64,000 nt of DNA from Alkalimonas delamerensis. GTDB taxonomy: Bacteria; Pseudomonadota; Gammaproteobacteria; Enterobacterales; Alteromonadaceae. Within the stretch, counting starts at the first letter, position 1; the number at the start of each line of letters is the position of its first letter. Shown here one piece after another: positions 17,271-26,447 of this stretch. Made by a program: the position numbers and the translations under genes. The notes beneath the pieces are model-generated. The model saw only the letters and a program-made list of their open reading frames with translations, did not search any database and had not been told where the DNA came from. Location of the stretch: the NCBI RefSeq assembly GCF_030717955.1, contig NZ_JAUZVY010000004.1:1-64000 (forward strand), given 5' to 3'.

Positions 17271-17545
17271 TGGAGCTGAAGTGGACCAGTAAGGCACTGT
17301 CTGATGTGGTGCGGCTGTATGATTTTCTGGCGCAAACCAATCCGCTCGCGGCGGCACGTGCAGTTCAGTCATTGACCGAAGCACCCTCTTGCTTACGCAG
17401 TAATCCTCGTCTTGGTGAACAGTTGTTTCAATTCGAACCTCGCGAAGTCAGACGAATATTTCTGGCAGAGTACGAAGTTCGCTATGAAATCCTTGATGCA
17501 ACCATTTACATCCTCAGGCTGTGGCATACCAGGGAGCATCGCTAG
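17267..17545 (+). CDS. ParE/RelE-family toxin
   Basis: A 92-residue basic protein. Features are the opening helix pattern LKWTSKALSDVVRLYDFLA, a central ...NPRLGEQL... loop, and a C-terminal strand with ILRLWHTREHR, all typical of the ParE/RelE fold. ParE members poison DNA gyrase and RelE members cut mRNA; sequence alone does not decide which applies here. A second ATG at 17270 directly follows the first and either may be used. The gene pair lies alone between yqhA and a dipeptidase gene, as is usual for mobile toxin-antitoxin modules. Confidence 0.85.
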   Translation: MMELKWTSKALSDVVRLYDFLAQTNPLAAARAVQSLTEAPSCLRSNPRLGEQLFQFEPREVRRIFLAEYEVRYEILDATIYILRLWHTREHR

Positions 17546-17744
17546 CCAACAACTTTGGAACCGGCAGTACCCGCTGTACTTTGTGCGTTTACACAGCAAC
17601 TGACATGCACAACCGCCAGCCCCTCACCCGGTTCAACCTTTGCCAACCGTAAATTATCCGATCTATCTGGTACTGCTTTTCCAGCAACGGTATGCTACCT
17701 CTGATTTTTTGCAAAATAACAACAATCAGGAACAGGAGCATTCT

Positions 17745-18965
17745 ATGTCAAAACTCTTCAGCGCCTTAGCAGCCAGCTCGTTGCTGCTGATGGGCTCGGC
17801 GCTGGCCGAGCGTCAGCCGCGCGAGGTCAGTGAACGCGAAGCCTGGGAGCTGCATTCCCGCGTCATCACACTGGATACCCATGTCGATATTGGCCGCGGC
17901 TATGCCACACCACAGTTGGATCCGGGCGTGATGACCCGGGCTCAGGTCGATTTACCCAAAATGCGGGCCGGTGGTCTGGATGCCGCTTTTTTCATTGTCT
18001 ACGTGGCCCAGGGCAGCTTAACCGAGCAAGGCTACGCCAATGCCCGCCAGCGCGCTGAAGACAGCTACCAGGCCATTAAACGGATGACCCGGGCCTATCG
18101 CGACCAAATCGGTCTGGCCCGCACCGCCGATGAAGTGGAAGCCTTGCATGCCGAGGGCAAGCTTGTGGCGCTGATTGGCATGGAAAACGCTTACCCGCTG
18201 GGCACCAGCGTCGATGAGATCCCACTTTGGGCCGAGCGCGGCGTCCGCTATGTCGGCATTACCCACATGGGCAACAATCAATTTGGTGGCAGCTCCAACC
18301 CACGGTTGGATCAAGGCGATAAACCGGATCAGGGCTTAACCGACTTGGGCCGTGAACTGGTTAAAAAGCTGAACGATTACGGCATCATGGTGGATATTTC
18401 CCATGTCGGTAAACGCAGCTCGCTGGAAGCCATGGCATTGTCCCGTGCGCCGGTCATTGCCTCGCATTCCGGCGTGACCGGTGTGCACCCAAACCTGCGC
18501 AACCTGGATGATGAGCAGCTTGATGCCATCAAAGCCAATGGCGGTGTGGCGCAAATGGTGGCGTTTCGCAGCTATGTTGCAGCAGTTGACCCACGCATTC
18601 AGCGCGGCCAGGACGAATTGCGGCAGCGCTATTTGTCAGCCGGCTGGAGCGGTGCCAGCGATGCCGATGTTCAGGCGTACATGGACGGACTGGCTGAGCT
18701 GCGCCGCACCTACCAGGATGTGACCTTAGCCCAGTTTATCGATCACATCGATTACGCTGTCGATCGCATCGGCATTGAGCATGTCGGCATTGTGTCGGAT
18801 TTTGATGGAGGCGGCGGGGTTGAAGGCTGGGATGATGCCACCGAAACCATCAACGTCACCTGGGAGCTGATGCGCCGCGGATACAGCGAAGACGAGATCC
18901 GCGCACTCTGGTCCGGCAATGTGCTGCGGGTGATGCGGGCGGTCGAAGCCGCAGCCAAGCACTAA
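17745..18965 (+). CDS. Membrane dipeptidase, peptidase family M19
   Basis: A zinc dipeptidase of 406 residues from the ATG at 17745, which has CAGGAGC before it; the frame is open upstream without support. A signal peptide covers residues 1-21 (SALA cleavage). Metal-ligand motifs in order are DTHVD (H46, D48), GMENAYPLG with the bridging Glu, DISHVG and IASHSGV, followed by SDFDGGG. These are the hallmarks of renal-dipeptidase-like M19 enzymes, which split dipeptides. A periplasmic location is inferred from the signal peptide. A GC-rich hairpin follows the stop. Confidence 0.92.
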   Translation: MSKLFSALAASSLLLMGSALAERQPREVSEREAWELHSRVITLDTHVDIGRGYATPQLDPGVMTRAQVDLPKMRAGGLDAAFFIVYVAQGSLTEQGYANARQRAEDSYQAIKRMTRAYRDQIGLARTADEVEALHAEGKLVALIGMENAYPLGTSVDEIPLWAERGVRYVGITHMGNNQFGGSSNPRLDQGDKPDQGLTDLGRELVKKLNDYGIMVDISHVGKRSSLEAMALSRAPVIASHSGVTGVHPNLRNLDDEQLDAIKANGGVAQMVAFRSYVAAVDPRIQRGQDELRQRYLSAGWSGASDADVQAYMDGLAELRRTYQDVTLAQFIDHIDYAVDRIGIEHVGIVSDFDGGGGVEGWDDATETINVTWELMRRGYSEDEIRALWSGNVLRVMRAVEAAAKH

Positions 18966-18983
18966 AAAGGCCCCCCTTGGATC

Positions 18984-19010
18984 GCGGGGAGACTGGTTCT
19001 CCCCGCTTTC
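18984..19010 (+). terminator. Hairpin after the M19 dipeptidase gene
   Basis: GCGGGGAGA-CTGGT-TCTCCCCGC forms a 9-bp GC-rich stem 18 bp past the stop. The following T-tract is short (CTTTC), so the terminator is only moderately convincing. Confidence 0.6.
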
Positions 19011-19167
19011 AAAAAAATCATTAGAATATTTCATGTAAAGTCCAGCTGACAGTACTGGTGCGACTTTGCAGCCGTAACCTGCCCTGACCAGTTTCAGCAT
19101 GACTTACAGCCTGACCACCTTTGGTATACAATCGGACTATTCTGTCTGAATTCACTTTATTTTACTT

Positions 19168-20547
19168 ATGATTATCAGCGCCTTCGATATGTTCAGCATT
19201 GGCATTGGTCCATCCAGCTCGCACACCGTGGGCCCGATGCGGGCTGCCTACCAGTTCACCGAGCACTTAAAACAAGCTGGGCTTTTGTCGCAAGTCAGCC
19301 GCCTGAAAGTAGAGCTCTATGGCTCTTTGGGCCAGACCGGCATCGGCCACGGTACCGGCAAAGCAGTGATTCTGGGGTTAAGTGGTTTTTTGCCGGAAAG
19401 CATTGACCCGGACCTGATCCCGGCACTGCTGGAGCAGGTGCACAAAGAGCAAAGCTTGCAGCTGGGCCAACAGCAGGCGGTGAAGTTTCCACGTGAAGGC
19501 GCCATTACCTTTCATCGCCGCAAAACCTTAAAAGAGCACTCCAACGGCATGGAGCTGGTGGCCTGGGACGGCGACACCGAGTTGCTGCGCGAGGTCTACT
19601 TTTCCATTGGCGGTGGCTTTATTGTCAAGGCCGAGGACTTTGCCCGCGAAAAAGAAGCGGCCAGCCAGTTTGCTGCCGACAATCCGCCGCCCTTTCCGTT
19701 TGAAAGCGCCACCGAGTTGTTGGCTCTGTGCAAAGAACACGGTTTGTCGATTGCCAGCCTGATGCTGGAAAATGAAAAAGTGCTGCGCAGCCCGGAGCAA
19801 ATCAAAAACGAGCTGTTTCATATCTGGCAAACCATGCGCGATTGCATTGAGCGCGGCATTCGCACCGAGGGCGTCTTGCCGGGTGGGCTTAAGGTAAAGC
19901 GCCGGGCGCCATCTTTGTACCGACGGCTCAGTGTGGAAAAAAGCTCGGATCCTTTGCAGGTAATGGATTGGGTGAATCTGTTTGCCCTGGCGGTGAACGA
20001 AGAAAACGCAGCCGGTGGCCGGGTGGTCACGGCTCCTACCAATGGCGCCGCCGGTATTATTCCAGCAGTCTTGATGTATTACGACAAGTTTATTCAGCCG
20101 GTCACTGCCGACATTGCCGTGCGTTATCTGCTGACAGCTGCTGCCATTGGTATTTTGTACAAAAAGAATGCTTCGATTTCCGGCGCCGAAGTTGGCTGTC
20201 AGGGCGAGGTGGGCGTGGCTTGCTCGATGGCCGCCGGCGCTTTAACCGAGATCCTGGGCGGCTCGGTCAGCCATGTCGAAAATGCCGCCGAAATTGGCAT
20301 GGAGCACAATTTAGGCCTGACTTGTGATCCGGTTGGTGGCCTGGTGCAAGTACCCTGCATTGAGCGCAATGCGATGGGGGCGGTGAAAGCCATCAATGCC
20401 TCCCGGCTGGCACTGCGGGGCAGCGGCGATCACAAGGTATCGCTGGATAAAGTGATTAAAACCATGTGGGACACCGGCAAGGACATGCAAACCAAGTACA
20501 AAGAAACCTCGCGCGGTGGTCTCGCCGTGAACATTATTGAGTGTTAG
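19168..20547 (+). CDS. sdaA: L-serine dehydratase, [4Fe-4S] type
   Basis: Deaminates L-serine to pyruvate and ammonia. The 459 residues cover both domains in one chain, as in E. coli SdaA/SdaB. The N-terminal beta domain opens with FDMFSIGIGPSSSHTVGPM. The C-terminal alpha domain carries GAAGIIPAVL, the cluster-binding GCQGEVGVACSMAAG and the later CDPVGGLVQVPCIERN. The start at 19168 follows a TTTACTT stretch without a strong ribosome binding site, but N-terminal homology fixes it. It ends at a perfect palindromic terminator shared with the convergent efflux gene. It fits an amino-acid-degrading lifestyle. Confidence 0.94.
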   Translation: MIISAFDMFSIGIGPSSSHTVGPMRAAYQFTEHLKQAGLLSQVSRLKVELYGSLGQTGIGHGTGKAVILGLSGFLPESIDPDLIPALLEQVHKEQSLQLGQQQAVKFPREGAITFHRRKTLKEHSNGMELVAWDGDTELLREVYFSIGGGFIVKAEDFAREKEAASQFAADNPPPFPFESATELLALCKEHGLSIASLMLENEKVLRSPEQIKNELFHIWQTMRDCIERGIRTEGVLPGGLKVKRRAPSLYRRLSVEKSSDPLQVMDWVNLFALAVNEENAAGGRVVTAPTNGAAGIIPAVLMYYDKFIQPVTADIAVRYLLTAAAIGILYKKNASISGAEVGCQGEVGVACSMAAGALTEILGGSVSHVENAAEIGMEHNLGLTCDPVGGLVQVPCIERNAMGAVKAINASRLALRGSGDHKVSLDKVIKTMWDTGKDMQTKYKETSRGGLAVNIIEC

Positions 20548-20563
20548 AGCAACAAGCTCTAGT

Positions 20564-20593
20564 AAAAAAGCCCCTGAATTCAGGGGCTTTTTT
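20564..20593. terminator. Bidirectional terminator between sdaA and the RND permease gene
   Basis: A 30-bp perfect palindrome (AAAAAAGCCCCTGAA and its exact complement) with A/T tracts on both sides. It serves both convergent genes. Confidence 0.92.
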
Positions 20594-20606
20594 GTACTGC
20601 CTATAC

Positions 20607-23600
20607 TCAGCTAAGCTCTCCCAGCCGGGTATCGATTTTTTGCTCTTTGCTACGGAACAAATTCTTAAAGTCTTCCAGAATCACATAAAGCGCCGGGATC
20701 AGGATCAAGGTGATCACGGTGGCAAACAATATCCCAAAGGCCAGCGAGACGGCCATTGGCACCACAATTTGTGCCTGCAAACTGCGCTCCAGCACGATGG
20801 GGGTTAAGCCCAAAAAGGTGGTCATGGACGTTAGCACGATAGCGCGAAAACGCATGGTACCGGCTTCTTCTACCGCCTGACGAATGCTGTGACCAGCGGC
20901 TCTGGCTTTGTTGACAAAGTCCACCATAATCAGGCTGTCATTGACCACCACCCCAGCCAGGGCAATCAGGCCAAAAATCGACATGATGCTCATGCTCAGC
21001 CCCAGCAGCATATGACCGACCACAGCCCCAATCAAGCCAAAGGGAATCACGCTCATAATGATCAGCGGCTGACTGTAGGATTTGAGCGGAATGGCCATCA
21101 AGGCATAAATCAAGAACAGCGCCAACACCGCCGCTTTCATCATGTCACGCATCGCATCAATTTCATCCTGACTGCTGCCCTCCAGCGCCGTGGTCACGCC
21201 CGGGTAACGCAGTGGCAGCTCTTTCATAATGCCCTCACGTAGTTCACGGACGACCAGGCCAGGTTCAATCCGATCTTTGTCGGCGGCGGCAGTAATGGTC
21301 ACCGCCCGCTCACCATTGACCCGGTTGATGGCATTAAAGGCCGGCTGCAGCTCGTAACTGGCGACCATGCTAAAGGGCACCTCGCCACCATTTGCTGTGC
21401 GAATGCGCATTTGCTCCAGATTGCCAAGCGAGCTGCGCTCGTCTTTCGGGTAGCGCACCATCACTTTGACCTCCTCGCCATCACGCTGCACCCGCTGCGC
21501 TTCGGCGCCGTAAAAGCCATAGCGTACTTGACGCGCTACATCGGAGAGGGTTAAGCCAAGCAAGTCGGCTTCGGGCTTGAGCAACAGCACCACTTCATCG
21601 TTGCCACCGCTCAAATTGTCCTGAATATCAAACACCCCTTGGTATTGCGCCAGCGCATGCTTGAGCTCTTCCGCGGCCGCTTCCAGCATCGCCAGGTTGT
21701 CGCCACGAATTTGCAGCGCGATATCGGCGCCTACACCACCGCCACCGGTCGAGGCATTGATGTTGATGGAGCGGACCCCGGCAATTTCTGGCATTTCCTC
21801 GCGCCACAGCCGGGCTATTTCAAAACCATCGATGTCACGGCCTTCGGCTTTTTCCAGCTCCAGTACCATTTGACCCCGGGTATCGCTGTTTAAAAACACC
21901 AGCCGGTGCTGAATGACATCGGCCTTGTACTCGGTTTTTAGCCGCTCGTTGGCGCGCAGCAATGCCCGCTCCATTTCATCCAGCGCTTGCTGGGTTTGCT
22001 GGCTGGAACTGCCCTCTTCCATCACAATGGACGCCTGAATAAAGTCACTGGGAATATCCGGGAAAAACACCCAGCGGACAAAGCCACCGCTCAGCAACCC
22101 GATCATCAACAGCATTAAGGAAAAGAAGGTCGCTAAAGTGACATAACGAAACTCAATGCAGCGCCGTATAAAAGGCCGGTAATGCTGATGAATTAGATGC
22201 TGCAAGCGGGCAGCGACCCACTCGCGAATGGTCCGTAGAAAGTTGCTAGCCCCCCGGCCGCTGGCATAAAACAGGCCGCGACGGTTGGGATCCCAGGGCT
22301 TGGTATCGATGTGGGCAATGTGGGTCGGCAAAATCAGTTTCGACTCAACAATGGAGAACAGCAAGCACAGGATCACCACCCAGGCAATGGATTCCCAAAT
22401 TGGCCCCTGAGGCCCCCCCACCAGCAACATCGGCAAGAAAGCAGCAATGGTGGTTAGTACCCCAAAGGTTGCCGGCATCGCCACTTTTTTCGCCCCGGCA
22501 ATCACCGAGTCCATCGATTTGCCTTTTTTCTCAATTTCGCTGTAGGCACTTTCACCGATGATGATGGCGTCATCGACCACAATGCCCAGCACCAAAATAA
22601 AGCCAAACAGACTGATCATATTGATGGAAACGCCAAAAGCCGGCAGCGGCATCAGGGCCAGAGCGCCCAAAAAGCACACCGGTATGCCAACCATCACCCA
22701 GAAGGCAATGCGGAACTCCAAAAACAGCGTCAGCGCCAGCAACACCAGCAAAACGCCGTACAGCAAGTTGCTGGTCATCAGCTCAATCCGGCCTTGCAGG
22801 TAGTAACTGCTGTCACCCCAGTGATCAAGGTAAATGCCCGCGGGCAGGATCTCCCGTTGCTCGTCAACGTACTCTTTCACCTGCCGGGCGATTTTCAGCG
22901 TATTGTCATCGCCAACGGCATCCACCCGAATCGAGACCGATGGCATGCCATCAAAGGTGGCCTCGCCATCGCGCTCAATAAAACCATCGTTGATCGCCGC
23001 AATGTCGCCCAACCGCAGTCGGGTGCCATCGTTAAAACGCAGCAGGGTAATGTCGGCAAACTCATGCCCACGGTAGGCCTGCCCACGGGTGCGTAGCAGG
23101 ATATTGCCAGCATCGGAGCGGATGGAGCCACCAGGAATATCGACCGAACTGCTGCGGATGGCTTGCACCACCTGATCGAAGGTGAGTTGGTACTCGCGCA
23201 GCACGGCCTCGGACAATTCAATGGAGATTTCGTAATCCCGTGCCCCGACCACCTCAACCTGGCTGATGCCATAGCGCTTTTTCAATTCATCCCGAACTTG
23301 CTTGGCCAGCTCTTTCATGCTGCGCTCATCGGCATTGCCATACAAGGACAGCCAAATCACGTTGCTTTGAAAGCGCTGCCGGTAGACGATGGGCCGTTCA
23401 GCCTGCTCCGGAAAAGTGGCAATGGCGGACACCTGGGTGTTGATCTCTTCCATCACCTCCATGATGTTGTAGCTGCTGGAGATCTCTGCCCGTACCGTGG
23501 CCATACCTTCAACCGCCGTGGAGCGGATGCGCCGGATGCCGTTGACCGAGCGCAAGCGCTCTTCAATTTTATCAATCACCGCCGTTTCCACTTCTTGCGG

Positions 23601-23777
23601 CGCGGCACCCAGATACGGCACCCGAATGGTCACTTCATCCAGCGCTATCTCGGGGAAAATTTGTTTTTTAATGGTCAGTAACGACGCCACCCCGGCCAGG
23701 ATCAGCACCACCATCAATAGATTGGCCGCCACATTGTTGCGGGCAAACCAGGCAATTATGCCTTTGTGGGTATCCAT
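20607..23777 (-). CDS. RND-family efflux permease (AcrB-like)
   Basis: A 1056-residue inner-membrane proton-driven pump. It has a helix at about 11-34, a large periplasmic loop, helices 2-6, a second periplasmic loop and helices 8-12, the classical twofold RND plan. LGIVVDDAIIIGE holds the two Asp residues used for proton relay in helix 4, and GVVVNDSLIMVDF is the matching part of helix 10. It belongs to the broad COG0841 group rather than being a close AcrB. It is the second gene after its adaptor, with a 3-bp gap. No outer-membrane channel gene is adjacent, so a TolC-like partner must be encoded elsewhere. The substrates are unknown. Confidence 0.92.
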   Translation of the reverse strand: MDTHKGIIAWFARNNVAANLLMVVLILAGVASLLTIKKQIFPEIALDEVTIRVPYLGAAPQEVETAVIDKIEERLRSVNGIRRIRSTAVEGMATVRAEISSSYNIMEVMEEINTQVSAIATFPEQAERPIVYRQRFQSNVIWLSLYGNADERSMKELAKQVRDELKKRYGISQVEVVGARDYEISIELSEAVLREYQLTFDQVVQAIRSSSVDIPGGSIRSDAGNILLRTRGQAYRGHEFADITLLRFNDGTRLRLGDIAAINDGFIERDGEATFDGMPSVSIRVDAVGDDNTLKIARQVKEYVDEQREILPAGIYLDHWGDSSYYLQGRIELMTSNLLYGVLLVLLALTLFLEFRIAFWVMVGIPVCFLGALALMPLPAFGVSINMISLFGFILVLGIVVDDAIIIGESAYSEIEKKGKSMDSVIAGAKKVAMPATFGVLTTIAAFLPMLLVGGPQGPIWESIAWVVILCLLFSIVESKLILPTHIAHIDTKPWDPNRRGLFYASGRGASNFLRTIREWVAARLQHLIHQHYRPFIRRCIEFRYVTLATFFSLMLLMIGLLSGGFVRWVFFPDIPSDFIQASIVMEEGSSSQQTQQALDEMERALLRANERLKTEYKADVIQHRLVFLNSDTRGQMVLELEKAEGRDIDGFEIARLWREEMPEIAGVRSININASTGGGGVGADIALQIRGDNLAMLEAAAEELKHALAQYQGVFDIQDNLSGGNDEVVLLLKPEADLLGLTLSDVARQVRYGFYGAEAQRVQRDGEEVKVMVRYPKDERSSLGNLEQMRIRTANGGEVPFSMVASYELQPAFNAINRVNGERAVTITAAADKDRIEPGLVVRELREGIMKELPLRYPGVTTALEGSSQDEIDAMRDMMKAAVLALFLIYALMAIPLKSYSQPLIIMSVIPFGLIGAVVGHMLLGLSMSIMSIFGLIALAGVVVNDSLIMVDFVNKARAAGHSIRQAVEEAGTMRFRAIVLTSMTTFLGLTPIVLERSLQAQIVVPMAVSLAFGILFATVITLILIPALYVILEDFKNLFRSKEQKIDTRLGELS

Positions 23778-23780
23778 GCC

Positions 23781-24983
23781 TTAATCTCCCGCTTGTGCCG
23801 TTTGAGAGGTGCTATCGACCTCTTGCCATTCGCCATTAACCCGGCCAAGCCGCACCTGCATGCCCGCCAGTGGATTGGGTAAGGCCGAAACCGCCAAGTG
23901 TTCACCATCGCTTAAACCTGCACTGATGTAGGCGTAGCGCTCATCGGTACGCTGCACCTGCACAGTCCGAAACTCCAGCTTGTTGTCTGCATCGACCAGC
24001 AGCAACTGATTGCCAGGCCTTAGCAGATTGCGGGGCACCCGAAAAACTGCGCCGGAAGCGATCCCTTCGATATTGGCCTGGACAAAACGGCCAAAACGCA
24101 ATGGCGAATCGCCTGGCCTCTGCAACTGGTAAGGGTCCTCAACTTGCACCACCGCGTAAATCACCCGGCTGCGCTCATCAAGCACGCCCTCGGTGCGCAC
24201 CAGCTTTCCTTGCCATTGCTGCAGCTGCCCGGCAACTACCGCCGACAGCTCAACCGCTGGATAATTTGGGTTGTCGGGCCCTGGCAAGCGCATAAAAGCC
24301 AAGTCGTGATCGCTTAGCGGCAGGCGAATTTCCGCCAGGTCAGTGCCAAGAATGTTACCAAGCACCGTGCCACGGCTGATAAATTGCCCCAGGTTCACCG
24401 CTCTGCTTTGCAACAAGCCGGCATAAGGCGCACGAATTTCAGTACGGCTTAGATCGCGTACAGCACGCTCGAGCTCGGCTTCGGCCGAGCGCACATTGGC
24501 CAGCTCACGTGCCAGCTGCGGCCGACGCAGACCAAGCTCCGGTGCCAGGCCATCGGTAAAAGAGGCCCACTCTTCTTCGGCCACCCGCACCCGGGCCCGC
24601 TCTTCTTCCAGCGCCGCCGTTGCACGCGCCAGATTGGCTTCTGCCGCTTTAACCGCCGTTAAATAGTCATCTTGCTCGACTTTGACCAAGAGCTCACCTG
24701 CAGCAAAAAAGCCACCTTCGACAAAGTTGGGGGAGACTTCGGTAATGCGGCCGTTCACCTCCGATACCAGATTGGTCATCAGCTTAGGCCGCACCGTACC
24801 TTGCGAGCTAACCCGGTAAATCAACGACTCTTGCTGACTGGTTATGGTATCCACCAACACACCGGTTGGCAGGTCTTCACGCTGCTCTGCCGGCTGCCGC
24901 CCTTGTTTAAGCAGCATCATTAAGACAATGGCAACGGCTAAAATGGCAAGGGGCAAAATAATTTTGAGTTGTTTGGGCGTCAT
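23781..24983 (-). CDS. RND efflux periplasmic adaptor subunit
   Basis: A 400-residue membrane fusion protein. The N-terminal helix at 7-25 acts as anchor. A lipoyl/barrel-sandwich domain is split in two (RPKLMTNLVSEVNGRITEV, later TEIRAPYAGLLQSRAVNLGQ) by an alpha hairpin with the heptad pattern LARATAALEEERARVRVAEEE. Beta-barrel and membrane-proximal domains follow. It links the neighbouring RND permease to an outer-membrane channel. The gene directly precedes the permease and is surely cotranscribed. The N-terminal region has no lipobox, unlike AcrA. Confidence 0.9.
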   Translation of the reverse strand: MTPKQLKIILPLAILAVAIVLMMLLKQGRQPAEQREDLPTGVLVDTITSQQESLIYRVSSQGTVRPKLMTNLVSEVNGRITEVSPNFVEGGFFAAGELLVKVEQDDYLTAVKAAEANLARATAALEEERARVRVAEEEWASFTDGLAPELGLRRPQLARELANVRSAEAELERAVRDLSRTEIRAPYAGLLQSRAVNLGQFISRGTVLGNILGTDLAEIRLPLSDHDLAFMRLPGPDNPNYPAVELSAVVAGQLQQWQGKLVRTEGVLDERSRVIYAVVQVEDPYQLQRPGDSPLRFGRFVQANIEGIASGAVFRVPRNLLRPGNQLLLVDADNKLEFRTVQVQRTDERYAYISAGLSDGEHLAVSALPNPLAGMQVRLGRVNGEWQEVDSTSQTAQAGD

Positions 24984-25138
24984 GAAGATCTCGAGCGCTT
25001 TTTATCAGTTATTTCTATACTAACGAAAAAAAGGTCCTAATGGTTGTGTTAAATGTTACAAATCACATCAAGCCGCCTGAGCGATAGCATGCATAACAAG
25101 TACGGAAAATAAATTTTTAAAATCAGATAATTAAATAA

Positions 25139-25165
25139 AAAACCGTCCATTAAAGGGACGGTTTT
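25139..25165. terminator. Terminator downstream of the stand-alone KAS III gene
   Basis: AAAACCGTCC-ATTAAAG-GGACGGTTTT, with T-tracts on both strands. It lies 69 bp past the 25234 stop and before the start of the efflux operon. Confidence 0.88.
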
Positions 25166-25233
25166 TGCGTAAAAAAGTGCTTTGTCGACATACTTTGTTA
25201 CAAAGCAAACGGCTTAGGGCAATACAAGAGACC

Positions 25234-26355
25234 TTAGTTAAGCTGTTCCAGCACCAGACAACCTATCGAATAACCGGCACCAAAGGAGCACAAAATGGCT
25301 TTATCGCCAGCGGCTAAGCCCTGTTTATGCTGGTGAAAAGCAATGATGGAGCCAGCGGATGCGGTATTGGCATAGCGATCCAGCACCAACGGCGCTTCTT
25401 CCGGCTCAGGATCCCGCCCCAGAATCTTTTTGGCGGCAAAGATGTTCATGTTGATGTTGGCCTGGTGCAACCACAAGCGCTTCAGCTGATCCGGTGTCAC
25501 CTGCTGCGCTGCCATTTCAGTGGCGATGACATCGGCCACCAGTGGCAACAGCTCTTTAAAGACTTTGCGGCCTTGCTGACGGAAGAAAGCGATCTCCGGC
25601 TCAGGCGTGTCAAAGCAATGCTCGGTGTAGCCAATATCGCAGCGAATGTTGTTGGAAAACTCGGTTTTAAGACGCATGCCCAAAATCCGAAAGGCCGAAG
25701 GTGCCTGACAGCTTTCTTCGGCTTCAATAATGGTGGCGGTGCAGACATCGCCAAAAATAAAGTGGCTGTCACGGCTACGGTAATTGACCTGCGGTGAAGC
25801 AAACTCCGGGTTCACCACCAACACCACTTTGGCCATACCACCGCGAATGGCATTGACCGCATTGCTAATGGCAAAGGTAGCCGAGGAGCAGGCTACATTC
25901 ATATCAAAGGCATAACCGCTGGCACCCAGTTGCTGCTGCAGTTCGATGGACAAGGCCGGATAAGGACGTTGCATGTTGGAGGCAGCGCAGATGATTAAGT
26001 CGATATCGGCAGCGGTTTTACCGGCTTCGGCCATGGCCTCTTTGGCGGCGCTGAGCGCCATTTCAACCATTTCCGGGATCTCGCCCTCCCCCCGGCGCGG
26101 AAAGACCGGGTGCATCACGGCAGGGTCCAGAATGCCCTCTTTGTAGAGCACATGGCGCGACTTTATGCCGGAAGCCTTTTCAATAAAGTCGCAACTGGAG
26201 TGGCCTAAAGCCTCTAACTCTCCGCGTTCAATTTCAGCCGCGTGCGCTTGATTGAAGTTATCGACGTATTGATTAAAGCTGGCAACCAGCTCTTCGTTGG
26301 AAATGCTTTCACCCGGGGTAAAAACACCGGAACCACTGATCACAACATTTTTCAT
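25234..26355 (-). CDS. Beta-ketoacyl-ACP synthase III-like condensing enzyme
   Basis: A 373-residue thiolase-fold enzyme with the FabH triad: Cys156 in NVACSSAT, His in LHQANIN and Asn in YANTASAG. It is longer than FabH (319 here) because of an N-terminal insertion around residues 30-85. It lies outside the fab cluster, alone between terminators. Related long KAS III proteins in Pseudomonas use medium-chain acyl-CoA to feed fatty-acid synthesis, so a primer other than acetyl-CoA is possible; that is inference. The true fabH is at 45826-46785. Confidence 0.85.
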   Translation of the reverse strand: MKNVVISGSGVFTPGESISNEELVASFNQYVDNFNQAHAAEIERGELEALGHSSCDFIEKASGIKSRHVLYKEGILDPAVMHPVFPRRGEGEIPEMVEMALSAAKEAMAEAGKTAADIDLIICAASNMQRPYPALSIELQQQLGASGYAFDMNVACSSATFAISNAVNAIRGGMAKVVLVVNPEFASPQVNYRSRDSHFIFGDVCTATIIEAEESCQAPSAFRILGMRLKTEFSNNIRCDIGYTEHCFDTPEPEIAFFRQQGRKVFKELLPLVADVIATEMAAQQVTPDQLKRLWLHQANINMNIFAAKKILGRDPEPEEAPLVLDRYANTASAGSIIAFHQHKQGLAAGDKAILCSFGAGYSIGCLVLEQLN

Positions 26356-26447
26356 AATCCAACCTTGTCTTGGGCGACCTGTAGGGTCTGCTCTGTCTTT
26401 TATGGGCTTGTTCGATTATAGCGCTGTCAGCAAAGGCTGACAGCTGT

